Shown here: in pieces, positions 33,946 through 45,869 of the stretch | Layout: every line of letters begins with the position of its first letter | How positions within the stretch are numbered: position 1 is the first letter of the stretch | NCBI RefSeq assembly: GCF_910592395.1 | Contig: NC_088309.1 | Coordinates: 15,130,599 to 15,194,598, forward strand | Direction of reading: 5' to 3' | Length of the DNA stretch: 64,000 bases | From: Lineus longissimus | Taxonomy: Eukaryota; Nemertea; Pilidiophora; Heteronemertea; Lineidae | Notes under the pieces: model-generated | Database searches by the model: none | What the model was told of the DNA's origin: nothing | The model's input: only the letters and a program-made list of their open reading frames with translations | Made by a program: the position numbers and the translations under genes

Positions 33946-36900
33946 CTGTTGGGGAGCTCGAGGCATGCTGGGCAACATCTCTTCAAGTAAGAAAAGGCGA
34001 GTTCCAAGATGGCACTTTCTCTATGGAGCGGCTGAAAGAGCGAGACATCCAGCCCAGGGAAGGGACCAAGGCCATGACACGGGGAAAGGATAGGAGTCTT
34101 TCTTCCCAACTCCTACCCTCCAAACTTGAGGGACCTGCTTGAGTTTTATGAGGGAGGGGACACAAACAAACAAACAATCGATTAAGTCATCGACCTAGAT
34201 GATTTTGGAGAAAAAATAAAAGTTCAATGAAAAATAAATCAAGTAATGTCCTTTCCAAGCCACCTTGCCATAACCCACTAAACCTGGCTCACTAATAGTC
34301 AGAACATCCTAATGCACAAACATTTTTACCTGTCAGCATTACCATGCTTTCAAACAAGCGGACCCTGGCATATTGGTCGCATTCATACCAAACATGAGAC
34401 ACATTATCAAACACAGGTAACAAAGCTCACAACACAAGCTCTTTCCATGACAGTACACTTCACTGGACATTCACATATTTCCTCCTCACACACAGTCAAC
34501 GTTGTGCTCGCAAGTCGTGCACTGTAGGAAATGCTTTGAACATGTTTAAAGGAGCAGTTGCATTATTACCAAGCTGTCTCTGCTGTTCCACTCCACTGTA
34601 GTACTTTCCATCACCAAATTTTACATATTAAAAGTGGAAACATATCAAATCTAACTAAATCATCACGTTAAACCGATTTTCATCCGGACTGGCCCAAGTA
34701 AACCCTCCGTGCATCGGCTGTATTTGTATGGATGCATTGGCAGCGCACTACGTCGAACCGTGCACCAGCAACGTGAAGTCACCGTGATTACCCCCGATAT
34801 ATACTGCGAAGAGAATGGAATTGAATTTGTTGTCGTGTTATCAGAATGACGCATAGTACGACCTCGGGTGCACCAGGGCGGCGAGAAGTGTTTCCTGCGT
34901 CAGTCGACGTACGAGCTAGAAGGAGCGAATAATGCGCGGGGGGAGGGTCTACAATTGAGTTGGAACAAAATTGGAAAAACGTCGAAGTACATGTTGTTTA
35001 CTAATGAAATAGGAGAAGGCCAAACCTATCGCAGGGATAATCCGCCTGCAGCTTTAATCGTACCATCTTCTTATTGTATACAAAAACCCCGCTGACATGG
35101 AGGTGAAAGGGCCACGTTTGTTTTATTGTAAGAACGCGTATATAAAGGGCCCACCCTCGAACGGGCTTGGCCTTTGACGTGCTTTCGCATCAAAGGTTAT
35201 TGTTGATTGATGCAATGCGTTGGTGCCATCACGTCTTGCTGTATCCACTGGTATATAATGAGCTTACCGTGATGATAGCTTCAACGGCAAAACTAAGTAA
35301 CAATGTACTGTCCACATCTGTCTAGGGTGGTGTTTTGCTCAGCATTCGGACGCTTTATTGAAACTTATTACCTAAGATTTGTCAGTGATATGCGTTGTAA
35401 CCATCCTTACCTGAGAAAAACTATTGGACTAAATGTATTCCGCCAAGTAATTCAGGTGCGAAATATCGCATCAAAATTTCTCGCTTGCATTGATGAAGTT
35501 GACTTACTCGAAGTGTATTTTGGTCAGCCACTCCAAGAGAGACCAAATTGGATTCAATACACTACACGAATCTCAATAATATTCTGCATTGGAACCTTTA
35601 ATAAATGTACATGTATATGAAAGGGTCAGCGGCGAAAGGATTTTATCTCCTGAAGACAATATTGTAGGATGACCCCAGCGATCGATAGTGTTTGGTCTAC
35701 GGCAGTACAAACGGGAAGATCACAGTGCGGCAAATTTAGACTTTTTCGTGCACTAATCTGATATAGTTTACAAAATCTGTGAGACTTAGTTAAAATGTGA
35801 ATCGAAGAGCCTGGGAAAAGTGCTTTTAGGTGGGAATGACTTATATACTGGCAGTTAAATTCGAATTATCAATGTAAGAACCAACATGCTGCTGTCAGAG
35901 ACATTTAGGTCGAAAGTCGATGCTCCAATCAGCTTCAGGCTGACCGGTTGGTGCAACAAGGAGCAACGGGCTAATCGATATAGTCTCTCATTTGTGAATG
36001 AGCTCGTGGAGGAGGAGCGCAAACTCTAGAGCGGCAATCGTTGTACGAAAAGAAAATTCGGATGCCTTTAAGGGAAGTATCTGTAAATAGTGGTAGTTAT
36101 AAACTGACGATCTTTTGTTTGCACTACTGCTTTAAAATGTGAAAAAGCAAATGCAGAAACTTTTTTCGTCGGACTTCTAGACTTGCCTACACAAACCGAA
36201 CATTTCAAAGGGTAAGGTAAGTGCGTATTTTATTGTATCCGTTATTCAAGTGATGCGCTCTTTGGACTTTTTGATAGTAATTACAAGACAATACACAATA
36301 TTAGTATTGTAATTACAATACTGCTGTATATTCTAGGTTACTGTTGATAAGATAACTAGCATTGTGGTATTAGAATCATCAGTTCATGTGATTGAGAAAA
36401 AACTGTCGCTAAACTAGCAATGGCTTCTGAGGTTAAGCTAACTATAGTGAATTTATAAGATTCATAATCGGGAAATGACCATGACACACTGTGTTGATTA
36501 TATAACACATAGTTGTTTTTTCGAGTTTTTAAGCTGCAAAGTTTTTACACTTTGCTAGTATTAAAACCATGCGTGTGTAATGCAAAACATGTCCCGAGTG
36601 GTCAAGGCGTCACCAAAGACAAAGTCACACTCACAGATGACTCGAAATATCAGTCCACGTTTTGGGGACAACTCTACATCCTAACTAGCAGTCATCAGTC
36701 AATCATCAGTCTTAGAAAGAGATCACAAATATCTCAATTGATTGATAATGCGGTTTATCACATGCCAAGACGTCATCGAGGTTTTGCGAAAACCCGTCTC
36801 AAAATCAAACGTCATATAAATTGTTGCAGAAAATCATACCAAACCCTAGATCTTTTGATGATCTTTCGGTTGTTTCTGTGCATTGTCAAGCGTGCCACCC

Positions 36901-37155
36901 AGCCGTGTGATATTTTCCCGGATCACATGGACGGATCACACGGATCTGTGACGCGATGGACAGTCTCTGTGACGACACGCGTCATTGTTGAGGTCTTGAC
37001 AACGGGGGTCAGGGGTAAATTCATATTCAATTTCAAATATGTTTATTGCTACCTAAATTGTACATTTATCGGTTATAAACAGTAATAAACTAAGCATGCA
37101 AGGATGATCATAAACATAAAGTTATAAAAGTACAAGAGGTATGAAGAAGGAGAAA
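33946..37155. other. About 3.2 kb with no gene recognised
   Basis: Includes open frames at 35,303-35,620 and 36,513-37,085 that lack any familiar domain. A (CAAA)n-like stretch lies near 34,160. Confidence 0.4.
37042..37047 (-). promoter_or_regulatory. Candidate polyadenylation signal AATAAA
   Basis: Lies about 110 bp downstream, on the minus strand, of the possible terminal exon at 37,156-37,241. Confidence 0.25.
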
Positions 37156-37241
37156 TCAGTCATCCTGTGAAGCCTTCATTGTAAGATTGAGATCAAGAGC
37201 TTTTTCACAGAAAGTACTCACAGACTGAATGATTTCACCTT
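37156..37241 (-). CDS. Possible 3' terminal exon of an unknown minus-strand gene
   Basis: Codes for GEIIQSVSTFCEKALDLNLT followed by MKASQDD and a TGA at 37,158-37,156. An acceptor-like GAATGCAG lies just upstream on the minus strand, and AATAAA about 110 bp downstream. The upstream exons would have to lie beyond 37,300, where transposons crowd the sequence, and I could not find them. Chance is a real alternative. Confidence 0.2.
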
Positions 37242-37662
37242 CTGCATTCATTAAAAGAATAGGTCTTCATCTTTTAAACTGAAGGCCCCCTAACCCCCCC
37301 CCCCATTGGACTCTAAAAATAGCGATATCGGTCGAAAATAAGCGATCGTTTTCGGGCTCAGAAATAACATGATAATGCATTGGAAATGGAGAGTTTTGGT
37401 ATGATCGATTGCAGCGCCACGCGGTGGATAAATCGCGCCGGTTCCTCATTCCTCTATTACTTCAAAGTTCCGGTGTAATGTTTTTGAGTGTTTCTGTTTT
37501 TGAGTGTTTCCCCTCATTGTTTGGGAACGCTCAAAAATAGATTGACAAGTTCTTCTGTGTATCCTCCCTATTGAAAAGTCATGGTCTCTCTAGATAGCTG
37601 CCTATTGTTTGGAAACACTGACACATGGGAAACAACCACAGATGTTACACCGGCACTGGATC

Positions 37663-38605
37663 AAGGAGGATACCGCGGTGACGTCATATCACGTGATCAC
37701 ATCCCATATTAGTGATCGCTATGGCCAATCAGATTCAGTCTACTGACAGCACCAGCATTGAACACATCTCCACGTCCCACTGTCTGGTGCGCTCCTGTAC
37801 ACAAAAACACCAATAGACATGAAATATTGCAATACCTAGTATGGATTCTTCCTGTGTAAAATAAAATTTACAGAGCAGATTAACTTCCACGAATAAAAAA
37901 GACGTTTAGCGTGGCCAAAGTGCGGAAATAATGTGTCCGCTAAAATACACTACGAAATACACTAGGCAATGCACTACGCGATACACGGTAGAGATGCAGT
38001 TGAGTTTGTTATTGTTTTGACTTAGAAGCCCGCCCATATCATAATATATTCATGTATTCAAGAAGTATGAACTCATTTCTGTCCCATACAACTCTAAGAA
38101 CAGTCAATTTCTCCTTTAATCATCACCGAAACCGCGATATCCGCAGGAAGATTTCGTTCTAGTGTCCGAAAATGCATGATCTTACAGGGGGGCTAACTCG
38201 ACAAATAGAGGGGATCTATGGGGATCTATGCGAGTTTTAGGTCCTACATGTCTCGAACTTGTAAAATCTGTAAACATGCCTCCAAATCCCATTATGATAA
38301 TGAAGAGATTGCCCCATATCTGGGAGACTGTTTTGAAACCATCGCTAATTTTGGAAGATCGGTGCCCGGCTATTTGGCTTTTAAAACCCTATTTTTCCCC
38401 ATCAAATCAGCACTTTTCATTATTCAAATGATAACTTGTTGTCTGAAGACTTATTTCATAGCAGAAAAGTACTAATAACTCTGCTTTGATGCGAAAAATC
38501 TAACTTTGTTTGATGACTTGATTTTCCCTTGGCCCTGGATCGAGTTTAATTACAATATGCAGCGCCATCTTGGAAAAGCCGTGACGTCACCGCGGTATCC
38601 TCCTT
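37663..38605. mobile_element. Inverted-repeat DNA element with 11-bp target duplication, 943 bp
   Basis: Terminal repeats AAGGAGGATACCGCGGTGAC..TCA on the left and the exact reverse complement on the right. GGCACTGGATC flanks both sides, at 37,652-37,662 and 38,606-38,616. Duplication size fits a Mutator-like element. There is no transposase inside. Confidence 0.8.
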
Positions 38606-38634
38606 GGCACTGGATCGAGTTTGGCAGAGTTACT

Positions 38635-38776
38635 ATAGATCCATGCACTTGATTGGGAACAACATTTACGAAGACGTCGTGTCTCGTCACGTTACAGTAA
38701 TGTAAAAATGCAGGGTGACGTGACGACGGCTAACACTACGTTATGTAAACGTTGTTCCCAATCAAGTGCATAGAAA
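38635..38776. mobile_element. Small TA-type MITE, about 140 bp
   Basis: TAGATCCATGCACTTGATTG..GGAACAACATTTAC on the left pairs with GTAAACGTTGTTCCCAATCA..AGTGCAT on the right. Interior arms also pair partly (GACGTCGTGTCTCGTCACG and CGTGACGACGGC). A 43-bp relative lies at 45,800-45,842. Confidence 0.7.
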
Positions 38777-38842
38777 TCACGTGAAGCCCCCCCCCCCCCC
38801 TAATAATTGCGTCACGAGGAAGGAAACAATGGGATTCACGTC

Positions 38843-41800
38843 TATGGTAGGCCGTAGGGGACATTAATGCCGATTTAAGTTCTAGAACATAATTATTTAT
38901 TGTCTAGCACGTAAATCAGCCTATCACAGAGCAGGAATTTAGTTCTAGCACGTTAATCAACCAATCGGTGACCAGGAATAATGGTCTAGCACATAAATCA
39001 GCCTATCACAGTGCAGGAATTTAGTTCTAGCACGTTAATCAACCAATCGCTGACCAGGAATAATGGTCTAGCACATAAATCAGCCTTTCACAGTGCAGGA
39101 ATTAAGTTCTAGCACGTTAATCAACCAATCGCTGACCAGGAATAATGGTCTAGCACATAAATAGCTATGGTGATTGGCATGAGGGCCGTGTTGGACATAA
39201 ATTCATTACGGTCTAGAACATAAATCAGCCAATGGCAACCATCGTTTCAAACATTTCATATTTTCCCGCGTGCCAAAAAAGTATCACAGGCAGCTCAGTT
39301 TATTTCACAACGACACTAACATCTATTAGCCACCACGTGAATTCGATATCGAAACCTGCATCATGTCAACGCCGCCGCGAAAGATGATGCCGGTGATATT
39401 GTTGCAGCAAAATGAGATCAATCAGAGTGTATTTGCATATAAAGTTTCAAACCTACCTTGGCCCGAATTCACCAATAAAGGTTGCCCGATCAACACTCTG
39501 ATTGATCTCATTTTGCTGCAACAATATCGCCGGCATCATCTTTCGCGGCGGCGTTGACATGATGCAGGTTTCGATATCGAATTAACGTGGTGGCTAATAG
39601 TTGTTAGTGTCGTTGTAAAATAAACTGAGCTGCCTGTGATACTTTTTTGGCACGCAGGAAATATGAAATGTTTGAAACGATGGTTGCCATTGGCTGATTT
39701 ATGTTCTTGACCGTAATGAATTTATGTCCAACACGGCCCTCATGCCAATCACCATAGCTATTTATGTGCTAGACCATTATTCCTGGTCAGCGATTGGTTG
39801 ATTAACGTGCTAGAACTTAATTCCTGCACTGTGATAGGCTGATTTATGTGCTAGACCATTATTCCTGGTCACCAATTGGTTGAATGACGTGCTAGAACTA
39901 AATTCCTGCACTGTGATAGGCTGATTTATGTGCTAGACCATTATTCCTGGTCACCGATTGGTTGATTAACGTGCTAGAACTAAATTCCTGCACTGTGATA
40001 GGCTGATTTATGTGCTAGACCATTATTCCTGGTGACCGATTGGTTGATTAACGTGCTAGAACTAAATTCCTGCACTGTGATAGGCTGATTTATGTGCTAG
40101 ACCATTATTCCTGGTCAGCGATTGGTTGATTAACGTGCTAGAACTTAATTCCTGCACTGTGATAGGCTGATTTATGTGCTAGACCATTATTCCTGGTCAG
40201 CGATTGGTTGATTAACGTGCTAGAACTAAATTCCTGCACTGTGATAGGCTGATTTATGTGCTAGACCATTATTCCTGGTCACCGATTGGTTGATTAACGT
40301 GCTAGAACTAAATTCCTGCACTGTGATAGGCTGATTTATGTGCTAGACCATTATTCCTGGTCACCGATTGGTTGATTAACGTGCTAGAACTTAATTCCTG
40401 CACTGTGATAGGCTGATTTATGTGCTAGACCATTATTCCTGGTCAGCGATTGGTTGATTAACGTGCTAGAACTAAATTCCTGCACTGTGATAGGCTGATT
40501 TATGTGCTAGACCATTATTCCTGGTCAGCGATTGGTTGATTAACGTGCTAGAACTAAATTCCTGCACTGTGATAGGCTGATTTATGTGCTAGACCATTAT
40601 TCCTGGTCACCGATTGGTTGATTAACGTGCTAGAACTAAATTCCTGCACTGTGATAGGCTGATTTATGTGCTAGACCATTATTCCTGGTCAGCGATTGGT
40701 TGATTAACGTGCTAGAACTAAATTCCTGCACTGTGATAGGCTGATTTATGTGCTAGATCATTATTCCTGGTGACCGATTGGTTGATTAACTTGTTAGAAC
40801 TAAATTCCTGCACTGTGATAGGCTGATTTATGTGCTAGACCATTATTCCTGGTCAGCGATTGGTTGATTAACGTGCTAGAACTTAATTCCTGCACTGTGA
40901 TAGGCTGATTTATGTGCTAGACCATTATTCCTGGTCAGCGATTGGTTGATTAACGTGCTAGAACTAAATTCCTGCACTGTGATAGGCTGATTTATGTGCT
41001 AGACCATTATTCCTGGTCACCGATTGGTTGATTAACGTGCTAGAACTAAATTCCTGCACTGTGATAGGCTGATTTATGTGCTAGACCATTATTCCTGGTC
41101 ACCGATTGGTTGATTAACGTGCTAGAACTAAATTCCTGCACTGTGATAGGCTGATTTATGTGCTAGACCATTATTCCTGGTCAGCGATTGGTTGATTAAC
41201 GTGCTAGAACTAAATTCCTGCACTGTGATAGGCTGATTTATGTGCTAGACCATTATTCCTGGTCAGCGATTGGTTGATTAACGTGCTAGAACTAAATTCC
41301 TGCACTGTGATAGGCTGATTTATGTGCTAGACCATTATTCCTGGTCACCGATTGGTTGATTAACGTGCTAGAACTAAATTCCTGCACTGTGATAGGCTGA
41401 TTTATGTGCTAGACCATTATTCCTGGTCAGCGATTGGTTGATTAACGTGCTAGAACTTAATTCCTGCACTGTGATAGGCTGATTTATGTGCTAGACCATT
41501 ATTCCTGGTCACCGATTGGTTGAATAACGTGCTAGAACTAAATTCCTGCACTGTGATAGGCTGATTTATGTGCTAGACCATTATTCCTGGTCACCGATTG
41601 GTTGATTAACGTGCTAGAACTAAATTCCTGCACTGTGATAGGCTGATTTATGTGCTAGACCATTATTCCTGGTCACCGATTGGTTGATTAACGTGCTAGA
41701 ACTAAATAACTGCACTGTGATAGGCTAATTTATGTGCTAGACCATTATTCCTGGTCAGCGATTGGTTGATTAACGTGCTAGAACTAAATTCCTGCACTGT

Positions 41801-42293
41801 GATAGGCTGATTTATGTGCTAGACCATTATTCCTGGTCACCGATTGGTTGATTAACGTGCTAGAACTAAATTCCTGCACTGTGATAGGCTGATTTATGTG
41901 CTAGACCATTATTCCTGGTCAGCGATTGGTTGATTAACGTGCTAGAACTTAATTCCTGCACTGTGATAGGCTGATTTATGTGCTAGACCATTATTCCTGG
42001 TCAGCGATTGGTTGATTAACGTGCTAGAACTAAATTCCTGCACTGTGATAGGCTGATTTATGTGCTAGACCATTATTCCTGGTCACCGATTGGTTGATTA
42101 ACGTGCTAGAACTAAATTCCTACACTGTGATAGGCTGATTCATGTGCTAGACCATTATTCCTGGTCACCGATTGGTTGATTAACGTGCTAGAACTAAATT
42201 CCTGCTCTGTGATAGGCTGATTTACGTGCTAGACAATAAAGAATTATGTTCTAGAACTTAAATCGGCATTAATGTCCCCTACGGCCTACCATA
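38843..42293. mobile_element. Foldback element carrying an asymmetric 82-bp satellite, 3,451 bp
   Basis: The outer ends are exact reverse complements (TATGGTAGGCCGTAGGGGAC on the left). CACGTC flanks both sides at 38,837-38,842 and 42,294-42,299. From the outside in, each arm has a unique terminal part (about 60 bp), then a satellite block, then a unique inner arm of about 270 bp, then a 62-bp loop (39,431-39,492). The left block has about 3 satellite units and the right about 30, so the arms match in order but not in length. No protein frame is present, so it is non-autonomous. It resembles Drosophila FB/Galileo-type foldbacks in plan. A 6-bp duplication does not by itself identify a superfamily. 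Confidence 0.9.
39765..42225. repeat. Satellite block of the foldback right arm: about 30 units of 82 bp, each a 41+41 dimer
   Basis: AATTCCTGCACTG recurs every 82 bp. Within each unit, half A (TAGAACTAAATTCCTGCACT..TTATGTGC) and half B (TAGACCATTATTCCTGGTCA..TAACGTGC) are both 41 bp and match at about 28 of 41 positions. The units vary at a few sites only, mainly GTCAGCG/GTCACCG and ACTTAATT/ACTAAATT, and combinations recur in runs. The left arm holds about three inverted units at 38,905-39,160. Confidence 0.95.
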
Positions 42294-42299
42294 CACGTC

Positions 42300-43821
42300 C
42301 GACGTCGTAACTGTTGGTGCGGTGCGTCATGAATGCAGGATCGGCCAACGCGCGGCCCATATGGAATGCGACAAAACTGTACCGGAACAAGTATTGTCAT
42401 GGGTCTGCACAAATTTTGTCAGATTCGATGGACATGATGGATATATGCATTTTGTTTACACATGTTACATACAGTGTACACGTAACCATCAGACTTAATA
42501 ATATTATCAGTGCAGTGCCCTAGTAAGCGCGCAGCGCCTTTAGGTTTGGGGGAAACCCCCCAAACCCCCTGGTTGGGACCCTGCTATAGTTCCTTCCGCC
42601 AATTTTTTGTTTTGATAGACAGTTTTCTCCGTGTTCGCATTGGCAGTAACTCAACTCCATCGTCATAATAGCCGGCAAAGAAATGGAAAATGTCCCCCCC
42701 CCCCCGAAAGGTGTCCAGACTATCGTAGTCTGGGACTCTGGCAGATTATAATGTAAAGTGCAAGCTCTATTGAACTCGCGCAACTGTCGTCATGGAGAGC
42801 CCCCCCCCCCCCAACCCCCGTCCTTCTGTTATGTTTTAGCCAGTGCATTGGGGGGGGGGGGGAGGCCCCTCAAACCCCTATTGGCCTCTCAATAAGTCCT
42901 TCCGAGCTGCTTACCCTGGGGCGTTCGAGTGGAACCCCCAAACCTTCATGATGGTGTAGTCCTTTGACACGTTTAACCCAGAGCGAGGAAGAGGTACTCC
43001 TTTGATGGTACCCTAACTGCAACCCTCAACCATCATTACCCTTCCTTTTCACTGGCATGATATTGGCAAGACTCCCAAGAGGTCGTACTGGTGGCTTCCT
43101 TGAGACAATTGCTTGTGGTCGTACCTGGGCAACCAATTCAAGGGGTCAGGGATCTAGGGATCAGGTTTTTTCCCCACCAACATGTTGCCGAATGGTTAAT
43201 GCATAAAAAATTGGTTGGAAAGGGTTTTTGCTGGCCAAGAGACTTGAAGACACCAGACTGATGAACAAAGAACTCGAGGAACATAGAACCCTCCTCATAC
43301 CTGGGAGCATAAAAAGCCTGCTAGCGAATATTGATTATTCTTTAGAAAAAAACAGAAGATCTGCAAAACCAATGGTACCCTATAAAAACATACATTCCTC
43401 CGTGAGGTGTCTTCGGATCCCACCACGGCCCATGTGGAATTCGTTCAAAAGGTTTATTGAAATCTCAAAATAACATTTTTTTTCTCGAAACGCCTGCCCG
43501 TCTTTTGCTTCATTAATTCGGGATTATATCCATTTTAAGCATCTTTTGGATATTATTACTAAAGTTTCAAAAATCAAAACACATATGTCGGGGGGTAAAC
43601 CCCCTGAAATTGAAGTGTGATTAAAAAACAGTGTGAATATTCATGTGGTTCTCTCTCGGAGCTCAGAATAGTCGAGTTGCTTCATTCGCGCGTTTATCTC
43701 TTCTGGCGGCCATTTTAAGTCAAATTTAAGCCATTTGAAACGAATCCATGGACTTGAGAAACATTGTTTACATTGGATACGTCGTATGCACGTTAACCAT
43801 AGTAGCGCTTCGCGCGCTTAT
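42300..43821. other. No gene recognised; several poly-C/poly-G runs
   Basis: Runs of 12-13 C or G occur at about 42,694, 42,800 and 42,850, with GGTTTGGGGG/CCCCCCAAACC patches around 42,540-42,570. An open frame at 43,228-43,473 has no known domain. Confidence 0.4.
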
Positions 43822-44690
43822 AATATGAAAAGTCAAGGACTTAGTGCGCGCCCCTTTAGTAGTTCATATTTGTTCGTTCCAATCATGGCAAATTGGTTCA
43901 ATGATGCTCAAGAGAGACAGGATAGTATTACCAGGGTATCGTCACACTTTGATTCGGCCCTGTTTTGACGAAATCTCCAACCGAACAGCGGGTACTCTGC
44001 GTAAACCTCATCGCGTCCCTCTGAATTGTTTTGGAAAAAGAAAATCTCTCCCCAGGTAAATTGCTGTGCATTGGCGTATACGATTCGCGTGCAAAAATGT
44101 CACCTGGGCGTGGAAGTTTTCTGGTTCCGGGTCAAGTTCTTTTCGTTGGCGGAATACACACTCTCTAACCATATAGCACGCTCAAGAGCTCCCTATTAAT
44201 GAGGTTGTGACGTATGTAACACACATAATATGAAAAGTTAAGGACTTAGTGCGCCCCCCTAAAGTAGTTCATATTTGTTCGTTCCAATCATGGCAAATTG
44301 GTTCAATGATGCTCAAGAGAGACAGGATAGTATTATTACTCCCTTCACAGACCGTAGTTTGTAGTTGTCCGCTAGGGTGCAGAAATTCAGTCATTCATGG
44401 AACTCTACCTAATTTGCTCGCGCAATCGGTGTTTGGATTATGATTATGATTTTACTTGTGAAACGCTGCTAAATACAAATGATTTTAGTTCATATTTGTT
44501 CGTTCCAATCACGGCAAATTGGTTCAAGAGAGACAGGATAGTTACTCCCTTCACAGACCGTAGTTTGCTCATAGTCCGCTAGGGTGCAGAAATTCAGTCA
44601 TTCATGGAACTCAAGTTAATTTGCTCGCGCAATCGGCGCTGCTAAAACGCTGCTAAATACAAATGATTTTCCGAGTTATGTTGGCATTTT
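43822..44690. repeat. Local duplication cluster
   Basis: Segment A (about 109 bp) is at 43,822-43,930 and 44,227-44,335, with a shortened third copy at 44,487-44,545. It contains GTTCGTTCCAATCATGGCAA. Segment B (CTCCCTTCACAGACCGTAGT..to the GCGCAATCGG word) is at about 44,339-44,430 and 44,545-44,636. Copies are near-identical with small indels, so the duplications are recent. Confidence 0.85.
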
Positions 44691-45075
44691 ATATCGGGGT
44701 GGTTCAAAAATTTTAATTGATTTAATAATTGAATAATGAGGGCCTACACTACAGCCAACCAACGGCAATCAAACTTGCGACTCCGAGGGAGCTACCTGGT
44801 CACGAGTGTGCGAGATGGTTGGTGACGAGAATAATAACTACCCCGCAAAATCGGCTACCCGTCCTAACGGGGGGCGTACTACGTTGTGTGAGTTATAAAG
44901 AGTCTCTAAAATCCTCATAATGCAGACAGTGAAGAATAAAATGCTTTTTATCTTCAACTGCGCAGATATCATAAGATTCACAAAAGGAACAAAAGCGTTC
45001 GGACCTCGGACTATTGGTTTATGATATATGACACACTCAATTTGGAGAGGATGATTACTTATCCTTATGCGTGTA
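44691..45075. other. No gene recognised
   Basis: Unassigned spacer between the duplication cluster and the tandem Harbinger derivatives. Confidence 0.35.
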
Positions 45076-45859
45076 AAGCCCGGTCTACACTAGCCAACAT
45101 GAACCAACAAATGTTGGCCAACATCGTGTTGGGCCTTGTTCCAGAGGCATGTTTGCTCTTGTTTGCCGGTGTGGACGGGTCGAAAAACAAGTGAAAACAT
45201 CAGCAAACTTGTTGGCCAATGTTGGCCAATGTTAGGCCATGCACCTTCTGAAAAACATGTTGGTTGGTGTTGGGTAATCAGCAGCCAATCAGGGAACAGA
45301 TTTGGATCATGTGATGGAGCTACTAGGACAAAATGGCAGCCTCAATGAAAGATAGAGAATGGCAATTTCAAGAAATTGAACATTTAATTTCGGAATACGA
45401 AAAGCTTCATCCATCCGCAGGAAATTCTTGAGGCTTTTGAAGTCTGAGGCCATTAACTCTTGAAGGAGGTAGTGATAGGCCCCATGCATGCTTTTTCCAC
45501 AAGTATGGCTTTTGTCAGTTGCGGCGGCGACGGGGGTTAATCACAACTGAAAGAATTGCTGCTGAAGCACCTAGGCATGCTTTCTTCCTGTGGTTCTCCA
45601 TTGTTTTAAAGAAAAAATGAAGAGAAATGACTGATTTTCCCTCCAAATTGCCCTCAAATTCATGCCAAACACGGCCAAACTTAGCCAAACTTGTTTGGCA
45701 ATGTTTGCCTGTGTTTGATAGTGTGGACGGGTCCCCAAACATTCGCCAACATGATGTTGGCTCATGTTGGCCAACAATATTGTTGGCGAATGTTTGCTAT
45801 AGATCCATGTAAACGTTGTTCCCAATCAAGTGCATGAATCTATAGTGTAGACCAGGCTT
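45076..45859. mobile_element. Internally deleted Harbinger derivative, tandem copy 1
   Basis: Ends AAGCCCGGTCTACACTAGCC and GTGTAGACCAGGCTT. On the minus strand it keeps the start of a Harbinger transposase: INPRRRRN, KPYLWKKHA, HGAYHYLLQELMASDFKSLK and NFLRMDEAF, across a stop and a frame change. From the left end, the plus strand keeps a short start, MAASMKDREWQFQEIEHLI then SEYEKLHPS, like the first helices of a MADF/Myb-type partner. So the 5' ends of two convergent genes are joined and the middle is lost. A 43-bp insertion lies near its right end. Confidence 0.7.
45800..45842. mobile_element. 43-bp TA-flanked mini-insertion
   Basis: TAGATCCATG..CATGAATCTA flanked by TA at 45,798-45,799 and 45,843-45,844. 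The second tandem copy has the uninserted site (TTTGCTAGTGTAG) at about 46,595-46,606. Its interior matches the terminal repeat of the MITE at 38,635-38,776. Confidence 0.85.
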
Positions 45860-45869
45860 ACTTTTTTTT

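Noticed and set aside
35303-35620. Open frame of 105 codons on the plus strand
   Set aside because: No recognisable family or splice signals; compatible with chance.
36590-36660. tRNA-Ser/Leu-like D-arm word (CCGAGTGGTCAAGGCG)
   Set aside because: The rest does not fold as a tRNA: no anticodon arm and no good T-loop at the right distance.
36513-37085. Longest unassigned plus-strand open frame in the middle of the window (190 codons)
   Set aside because: No domain, unremarkable composition, no splice or start context beyond chance.
39765-42225. CRISPR-like alternation in the 82-bp satellite
   Set aside because: The intervening parts are themselves repeated and related (41-bp halves); there are no spacers.
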